The position numbers were made by a program, and so were the translations under genes. Shown in pieces: positions 59,412 to 64,000 of a DNA stretch of 64,000 nucleotides. The notes under the pieces were generated by a model that did no database searches, was not told the DNA's origin, and saw nothing but the letters and a program-made list of their open reading frames with translations. This DNA comes from Cohnella terricola (GTDB lineage Bacteria > Bacillota > Bacilli > Paenibacillales > Paenibacillaceae). The stretch covers positions 62,001 through 126,000 of the forward strand of contig NZ_VNJJ01000006.1 of the NCBI RefSeq assembly GCF_007786475.1. The letters are read 5' to 3'. Each line of letters opens with the position of its first letter. The first letter of the stretch is position 1.

Positions 59412-60776
59412 ATGTGGGGTAAGATAAGAAGTTGGCTGGAGAAACGATCGCCCGCGCAAGTCATTACCGGATATTACTTGCTTGCCGTAACCGCCTCAAT
59501 CTTGCTGTTCAGCATCCCGGCGGTTCATCGGCCCGGGGTAAAGGTATCTTTCTTCGACACGATCTTCATGGCCGTCAGCATCGTAAGCGATACGGGGCTG
59601 AGCGTCTTTAACGTCTCGGAAACGTATAGCACGTTCGGATACTTCGTCATCATGCTCGTGCTGCAATTCGGGGGCATCGGCATTATGGCCATGAGCACGT
59701 TTTTCTGGATTTTGCTGGGCCGCAAAATCGGATTGCGCGAGCGCCGCCTAATCATGGTCGACAATAATCAGTTCGCCCTATCGGGACTTGTGCATTTGGT
59801 TAAGGAGATTCTGAAAATCGTCATCGCGACCGAGTTGATCGGGGCGGTGATATTCGGCTTTCACTTCTTGAACTATTTTCCTACGTGGAAAGAAGCCTTC
59901 CTGCAAGGCCTGTTCGCATCCGTAAGCGCGACAACGAACGCCGGAATGGATATTACGGGACAGTCGCTCACCCCTTTTGCGCATGACTATTTCGTGCAAC
60001 TGGTTACGATCGTGTTAATCATTTTCGGAGCGATCGGTTTTCCCGTGCTCATCGAGGCGAAGGCATTCTTATCCCGCAGAAAAGAGAAGATTCAAGCGCC
60101 GTTCCGTTTCTCGCTGTTTGCCAAGCTCACGACTTCGACGTATGGGATTTTGCTCGTCATTGGGACCGTCTTGATTCTGCTGTTCGAGTATCATCATTAT
60201 TTCAAAGGTTTGAGCTGGCACGAGAGCTTCTTCTATGCCTTCTTTCAAGCGACGACGACAAGAAGCGCGGGGCTGACGACGATGGATATTACCCAGTTCT
60301 CGCATCCGACGCTTCTGGTTATGAGCGTGTTCATGTTTATCGGTGGGTCGCCGAATTCGGTCGGCGGAGGAATCCGAACGACCACGCTGGCGCTGAATAT
60401 ATTATTCATTTATCACTTTGCCAGAGGAAATCGCGAGATCAAGGTGTTTAACAGGCAGCTTCATCAAGACGACGTGATGAAATCTCTAGCCATCACGCTG
60501 CTAGCGATCGTAATGTGCTGCGCATCAGTCGTAGCGATCAGCATATCCGACAACCGCCATCAGTTGATCGCCATATTTTTGGAAGTGTGCTCCGCCTTCG
60601 GCACCGTCGGATTGTCGACGGGAATTACTCCGGATCTGAGCATCTTCGCGAAGTGCATTCTGATGGCGCTAATGTTCATCGGGAGAATTGGCCTGACCTC
60701 TTTCCTATATATCATCGGAGGCGAGAAAAAGGACACGAAGATTCATTATCCCGTCGAGAGGGTCATTACGGGGTGA
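59412..60776 (+). CDS. ktrB: Ktr/Trk-family potassium uptake channel subunit
   Basis: 454 residues from ATG 59412 (GAAGGGATG upstream). The four pore loops are seen: VSDTGLSVF, SATTNAGMDITG, QATTTRSAGLTTMD and SAFGTVGLSTGITPD, with the Gly-filter. The cytoplasmic gate loop between helices of repeat 3 is KVFNRQLHQDDVMKSL region. KtrB needs a KtrA-type RCK partner, which is not encoded next to it. Function: K+ uptake under osmotic stress. Confidence 0.92.
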   Translation: MWGKIRSWLEKRSPAQVITGYYLLAVTASILLFSIPAVHRPGVKVSFFDTIFMAVSIVSDTGLSVFNVSETYSTFGYFVIMLVLQFGGIGIMAMSTFFWILLGRKIGLRERRLIMVDNNQFALSGLVHLVKEILKIVIATELIGAVIFGFHFLNYFPTWKEAFLQGLFASVSATTNAGMDITGQSLTPFAHDYFVQLVTIVLIIFGAIGFPVLIEAKAFLSRRKEKIQAPFRFSLFAKLTTSTYGILLVIGTVLILLFEYHHYFKGLSWHESFFYAFFQATTTRSAGLTTMDITQFSHPTLLVMSVFMFIGGSPNSVGGGIRTTTLALNILFIYHFARGNREIKVFNRQLHQDDVMKSLAITLLAIVMCCASVVAISISDNRHQLIAIFLEVCSAFGTVGLSTGITPDLSIFAKCILMALMFIGRIGLTSFLYIIGGEKKDTKIHYPVERVITG

Positions 60777-60811
60777 CTTGATCGGTCGCCTACGATCTGG
60801 AGGAATCATAT

Positions 60812-61591
60812 ATGACAAAAGATGAAGTCATTCACCTGTTCAATAAAGAACAGCGAATCGAAATCACTTATCCGGGTTTCCGGCGCGAAGAAGTCGGACA
60901 GGTCGTCCGGCAGGTCTCCCTTGAAGGTGAGGATGGCTTTGTCCTCTACTCTGATCTGGAACAAGGAACGGTCGAAGAGGTCGTTCGCGAACAATTAGCT
61001 TATTTTCAAAAGTTGAACCAGACGTTCGAGTGGAAAGCGTATGACTACGACAAGCCCGATAACCTGGTCGATATTTTGCGGGCATATGGCTTCGAGATCG
61101 GTGATCCCGAGGCTTTGTTGGTTATGCAGCTGCATGAAGGGCACCCTCTTCTAACTTGGCCGATTCCAACTGAGATACGCCAGGTCACGGAGGATGCCGG
61201 CATTGACGACATCATCTTGTTGGAAGAAGAAATATGGAACGAGCCGCATGAAGATCTCGGCGAGCGTTTAAAGCGCGACCTTCGAGACGATAGCGAAGAC
61301 CTGTCGATTTACGCTGCTTATGCGGGCGGTAAAGTCGTTAGCGCAGCATGGATGTATCTGCATCATGGCACTTCGTTCGGCAGTCTGTGGGGAGGCTCTA
61401 CGCTGCCGGATTATCGTCGCAAAGGGCTTTACACTTCCTTGCTTGCCGCACGAGCGCAAGCCGCCTGGCATAAAGGATTCCGGCTATTAACGGTGGATGC
61501 CAGCCCTCTGAGCCGCCCGATCCTGGAGAAACACGGGTTCGAATTCCTTGGCTATTCTTATCCTTGCGTTTCGCCGGCACAGCTGAGTTGA
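60812..61591 (+). CDS. GNAT-family N-acetyltransferase
   Basis: 259 residues; GGAGGAATC precedes the ATG. The first 110 residues form a GNAT-like N-terminal segment (FNKEQRIEITYPGFRREEVG, FEWKAYDYDKPDNLVDILRAYGFE) and the second half holds the acetyl-CoA domain: AAYAGGKVVSAAWMYL, GGSTLPDYRRKGLYTSLLAARAQAAWHKG with R/Q-x-x-G-x-G/A as YRRKGLY, LTVDASPLSRPILEKHGF. Substrate unknown. Ended by the hairpin at 61645. Confidence 0.88.
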   Translation: MTKDEVIHLFNKEQRIEITYPGFRREEVGQVVRQVSLEGEDGFVLYSDLEQGTVEEVVREQLAYFQKLNQTFEWKAYDYDKPDNLVDILRAYGFEIGDPEALLVMQLHEGHPLLTWPIPTEIRQVTEDAGIDDIILLEEEIWNEPHEDLGERLKRDLRDDSEDLSIYAAYAGGKVVSAAWMYLHHGTSFGSLWGGSTLPDYRRKGLYTSLLAARAQAAWHKGFRLLTVDASPLSRPILEKHGFEFLGYSYPCVSPAQLS

Positions 61592-61644
61592 TGAAATATA
61601 TTGAACTTTACAGGAAGGCTAGATAGAAAGCCCGCACAGCAAAA

Positions 61645-61665
61645 AAGGCACCCCTAGGGTGCCTT
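61645..61665. terminator. bidirectional terminator
   Basis: AAGGCACCC-CTA-GGGTGCCTT (central C/T) with an A-run on the left; separates the GNAT gene from the convergent SRPBCC gene. Confidence 0.85.
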
Positions 61666-61672
61666 GCGAAAG

Positions 61673-62113
61673 CTAGGAAGTCATTTCACACAGCAACTCG
61701 CCAAGTCGGTCGAAGTTCTGTTCGTTGGCTTCCGCGCAATAGACTTAGACTTTTTCGAACATTTCCTTGTTTTTGAAACATTGGCGAAAAACCAACTTCG
61801 TTCGGCTTCCCAGATCTTCAAACGTTGCATTCACCCGGAATTCAGGGCCGGACAAATGATCGATCACGACTCGCTCATGCGGCACGATCTCGACAAAAAC
61901 GCTTTCGTTAGGGTAATCCGCGCCATTCGGTCCGTGCATCGTAAACCGCCATGTACCGCCCGGCCGGATGTCGCACTCGTGAAACGTATTCGTAAAGCCG
62001 CGCGGCCCCCACCAACGCGCCAGCAAATCGGGGGTCGTCCAAGCTCGATACACGAGCTCTCTTGGGAAATCGAATTCGCGCGAAGAAATCACTTCGTTAT
62101 CGCCGCGGCTCAC
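61673..62113 (-). pseudogene. SRPBCC (AHSA1-like) protein with in-frame stop near C-terminus
   Basis: From the ATG at 62113, MSRGDNEVISSREFDFPREL, the AHSA1 fold reads well (AWTTPDLLARWWGPRGFTNTF, FTMHGPNGADYPNESVF) until FRQCFKNKEMFEKV, then TAA at 61745-61747. Beyond it the same frame continues VYCAEANEQNFDRLGELLCEM, matching the final helix (EANEQNFDRL) common in the family, to TAG at 61673. So a substitution at one codon truncates the last 24 residues. The product could fold without the final helix poorly. It overlaps the next SRPBCC gene by four bases. Confidence 0.75.
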
Positions 62114-62559
62114 TCCCCGGCCTCCTCTTCAAGCAGTTTCCCAAGCGCGTTCAGCATTTCCTTCGTCCCATGCTCCCGGATTTCCGGCGTATCGTGTCCG
62201 TCCAAAAAGGCGCCTTGCTCCGTAAAAATGAGCTTCGTGCTACCCTCCGACGGGATCAACTCGATCGTTGTAATCGAGACGGACATGCGCGTGCCGTCGG
62301 CGTCCAGCGTGTACGTATAAACAATCCGCTGCTCCGGAACAAGCTCTTGGTAACTGGCATCGAAAGTAAATACCGGCCCTCCCGGCGGTCCGCCGCTGCT
62401 ATACTCCCGTCCGCCGACCCGAAATTCGAAAATATCAGGCTTCGAATACCACTTGGCCTTCGTTTCAGGGTCGGCCCATGCTTGGTACACCCGCTCCGGC
62501 GAAGCGGCATACGTCCGCTCGACAACGAAGGTCGCATGTTTCACGAATCGTTCTTTCAT
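62110..62559 (-). CDS. SRPBCC / AHSA1-like protein
   Basis: 149 residues. START/Bet v1-like ligand pocket: ATFVVERTYAASPERVYQAWADPETKAKWYSKPD, EFRVGGREYSSGGPPGGPVF, QELVPEQRIVYTYTL, TKLIFTEQGAFLDGHDTPEIREHGTKEML. Typical of the AHSA1-like group in operons with ArsR or MerR regulators. It lies two bases after the MerR gene. Biochemical role not established. Confidence 0.88.
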   Translation of the reverse strand: MKERFVKHATFVVERTYAASPERVYQAWADPETKAKWYSKPDIFEFRVGGREYSSGGPPGGPVFTFDASYQELVPEQRIVYTYTLDADGTRMSVSITTIELIPSEGSTKLIFTEQGAFLDGHDTPEIREHGTKEMLNALGKLLEEEAGE

Positions 62560-62561
62560 CG

Positions 62562-63062
62562 TTATTCCTCCTTAGATTCGGTTCTCTTTTTCCCCTCAGC
62601 GAGAAACTCTCCCAACGAATCCAGATGCCGCTCCCAGGTTGTTCTCCGTTCAAGGACAGGTTTCTCGAACTCTATCTTCATTGCTTGCAGCATGCTAGCG
62701 AAATCTTCAACCGTTAATTGTCCTTGGCCCTGCAACTGCTTGGACACATGACCGAGCAGTTCCAATCGTTGCTGCTGCAGCTTGATCTGCTCTTTGATCC
62801 GGCCGATCTGCAGGCTTACGATCTCCAGCGGCCCGATCTGCCCACCGGTCAGGGCCGACTTAATCTCCTCGAGGGTTAAGCCCAGCTCTTTCAGCGATAC
62901 AATCTGGTGCAAACGCGACAAATCCGACTCTCCGTACAGCCTGTGTCCGGATTCCGTCTGTTCGGACGGCGAAAACAGCCCGATCTGGTCGTAGAATCGC
63001 AACGTTCGCACCGTAAGTCCTGTCAGCTTGGCCAAGTCCCCGACCTTCCAACGTTTGTTCAT
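62562..63062 (-). CDS. MerR-family regulator
   Basis: 166 residues. N-terminal HTH: MNKRWKVGDLAKLTGLTVRTLRFYDQIGLFSPSEQTESGHRLYGESDLSRLHQIVSLKELGLTLEEIKSAL, then a dimer helix (GRIKEQIKLQQQRLELLGHVSKQL) and a C-terminal effector-type segment TVEDFASMLQAMKIEFEKP. It is the BmrR/TipA-like small form lacking a full sensor barrel. It leads an operon with two SRPBCC genes and faces a perfectly spaced MerR promoter. Confidence 0.92.
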   Translation of the reverse strand: MNKRWKVGDLAKLTGLTVRTLRFYDQIGLFSPSEQTESGHRLYGESDLSRLHQIVSLKELGLTLEEIKSALTGGQIGPLEIVSLQIGRIKEQIKLQQQRLELLGHVSKQLQGQGQLTVEDFASMLQAMKIEFEKPVLERRTTWERHLDSLGEFLAEGKKRTESKEE

Positions 63063-63106
63063 GAACCATCTCCATTCTTTGGAGCTAGCTTTATACCGGT
63101 AACTCG

Positions 63107-63137
63107 ATTATAAAACCTTACGTTACGTAAGGTTCAA
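63107..63137 (-). promoter_or_regulatory. MerR-type promoter with 19-bp palindromic spacer
   Basis: Minus strand: TTGAAC (63137-63132), spacer of 19 bases CTTACGTAACGTAAGGTTT, TATAAT (63112-63107). The spacer holds CCTTACGTAACGTAAGG, an inverted repeat, as in classical mer-type operators. It precedes the MerR start by 45 bases. Confidence 0.8.
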
Positions 63138-63161
63138 GCATTATTTTTTAGAGTTTTTCGT

Positions 63162-63617
63162 CTATAATTCCATGGTCATAAACGCGCTGTTCGGATCCTC
63201 TGCGTAACTCCCGAATGGACCGCAGTAGCGGAATCCTGCATTCTCGTACATCCGCCGCGCAGGTTCGAAAGCTTCCATGGAACCCGTCTCCAGGCTTAGT
63301 CTCCGGTAACCGCGCTCTTTCGCAACCGCGATAATGTGCTCCAGAATGTTCCGACCGACGCCCTTCCTTAGGTGCTGCACGACAGTGCGCATCGACTTGA
63401 GCTCGCCATGCTCGGGATCGAGCTCTTTCAGTGCCCCGCAGCCAAGCAGCACATCCTGTTCCCAAGCGCTCCAGAACGTAATATCCGGCTTCTTCAGCCC
63501 GCTCAGATCGAGCGCATGCACACTTTCGGGCGGGGAATGCTCGAACATGCCTTGAAGATGTTCCTTGATTAAGTCCTGCACTTTAGTACCGGTTAAATCA
63601 TCGATTCTGATCTCCAC
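63162..63617 (-). CDS. GNAT-family N-acetyltransferase
   Basis: 151 residues. MEIRIDDLTGTKVQDLIKEHL, then GCGALKELDPEHGELKSMRTVVQHLRKGVGRNILEHIIAVAKERGYRRLSLETGSMEAFEPARRMYENAGF; the acetyl-CoA loop is QHLRKGVGRNIL. The group is often annotated as YsnE/PhnO-like. Single gene. Substrate unknown. Confidence 0.9.
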   Translation of the reverse strand: MEIRIDDLTGTKVQDLIKEHLQGMFEHSPPESVHALDLSGLKKPDITFWSAWEQDVLLGCGALKELDPEHGELKSMRTVVQHLRKGVGRNILEHIIAVAKERGYRRLSLETGSMEAFEPARRMYENAGFRYCGPFGSYAEDPNSAFMTMEL

Positions 63618-63690
63618 CGCAACCCCTCCTCATCTCTATATCTTCGAACTCCATTGTACCAAAAATGGGTTCAAAAGAGCGGGCTCTATC

Positions 63691-64000
63691 TTAGCGTCCA
63701 ACCTCATACAACGACGAGTCCAACGCCCGTATGAAGGGCGTCCACTCCCCAGCGGCGTACAGCAGAAGGCGATGCATCGCGCGCGTGCATGCCGTGTAGA
63801 AGAGCTTGCGCTCGCTTTCCCGGCGATAAGTCCGCGATGAAGCGTCGTAGATCAGTACCGCGTCGAATTCGACTCCCTTCGCGAGATACGCGGGAACGAT
63901 CAACGTTCCCTTCTCGAAGACGGGCGTCGTTTTCGTGACGAGCCTTAGCTCTTCGCACCCTAGAGCCGCAAGCTTCTCATAGGCTTCCCGGCTTTCGGAT
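63691..64000 (-). CDS. helD: RNA polymerase recycling motor HelD, C-terminal fragment
   Basis: 103 codons to the window edge; the start lies past 64000. The reading shows the final 1A/2A motor domain: TPVFEKGTLIVPAYLAKGVEFDAVLIYDASSRTYRRESERKLFYTACTRAMHRLLLYAAGEW, with motif V (VEFDAVLIYDAS) and motif VI (YTACTRAMHRL). UvrD/Rep-like superfamily 1 motors of this type recycle RNA polymerase in Bacillus. The reading ends at 63691 with EVGR. Confidence 0.88.
   Translation of the reverse strand, partial: SESREAYEKLAALGCEELRLVTKTTPVFEKGTLIVPAYLAKGVEFDAVLIYDASSRTYRRESERKLFYTACTRAMHRLLLYAAGEWTPFIRALDSSLYEVGR

Overview
The window reads as a chromosomal segment of a moderately GC-rich, low-pathway-specialised Firmicute of the Paenibacillaceae (Paenibacillus/Cohnella-like; inference). 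Reasons: strong AGGAGG-type ribosome binding sites, frequent GTG/TTG starts, SLH-anchored surface protein, MocR regulators, YhgE/Pip, SwrC-like RND pump, FecCD siderophore transporters, MntH, KtrB, GreA, RlmN, HelD and a solo LuxR/GerE-type regulator. No rRNA, tRNA, CRISPR, phage or transposase gene was seen.

Layout. 0-5.4 kb: a GNAT/carbon-nitrogen hydrolase fusion (cut by the window edge), a coiled-coil orphan, a polysaccharide deacetylase lipoprotein, a membrane-anchored methyltransferase, and a MerR regulator whose methyltransferase half sits in another frame, followed by a second methyltransferase. 5.4-8.8 kb: an HD-GYP phosphodiesterase and a FapA/DUF342 protein transcribed from a leader holding a c-di-GMP-I riboswitch with its own terminator. 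8.9-11 kb: ilvE and a divergent LysR. 11.1-15.9 kb: a five-gene operon for an amino-sugar-acid (metallohydrolase, DgaE-like lyase, DgaF-like aldolase, KDG-type kinase, GntR/UTRA regulator). 15.9-25 kb: housekeeping and redox genes (rpiA, Asp/Glu racemase-like, pirin, greA, MocR/PPOX pair, TlpA-like, csaA, aldo/keto reductase, rlmN). 25.2-29.3 kb: a 1347-residue SLH protein. 29.4-33.6 kb: Fur-box-preceded siderophore uptake operon with two tandem binding lipoproteins and two permeases. 33.6-40.1 kb: RND pump, lipoprotein adaptor and an unrecognised secreted protein, bracketed by related intergenic elements. 40.1-42.7 kb: UDP-glucose dehydrogenase and a glycosyltransferase. 43-45.8 kb: siderophore-sensing AraC regulator and a Fur-box-preceded binding lipoprotein. 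45.9-48.6 kb: YhgE/Pip. 49-52.5 kb: an ECF41 sigma factor with its carboxymuconolactone decarboxylase partner, a 12-unit hairpin minisatellite, and a guanylate-kinase-like/HNH gene pair. 52.6-64 kb: TetR/MFS, LLM oxidoreductase, small membrane proteins, mntH, ktrB, acetyltransferases, a MerR/SRPBCC operon and the 3' end of helD, mixed with several broken genes.

The most unusual signal is in non-coding DNA. Four loci carry palindromes repeated at about 51-52 bp (one step is 62 bp): a 51-bp unit repeated 12 times without any indel at 50572-51205 (plus a lone hairpin of the same sequence at 52573), three ATGAAATTTCAT palindromes at 48847-48961, and two diverged copies of a 260-bp element (5427-5683 minus, 56143-56402 plus) with four CGAT-type hairpins and a terminator at one end. 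The palindromes differ in sequence but share the spacing, close to five helical turns. Regulatory sites are also clear: Fur-like, MntR-like, ECF41 and MerR-type (19-bp spacer) promoters, and palindromic operators for GntR, MocR, TetR and LysR proteins.
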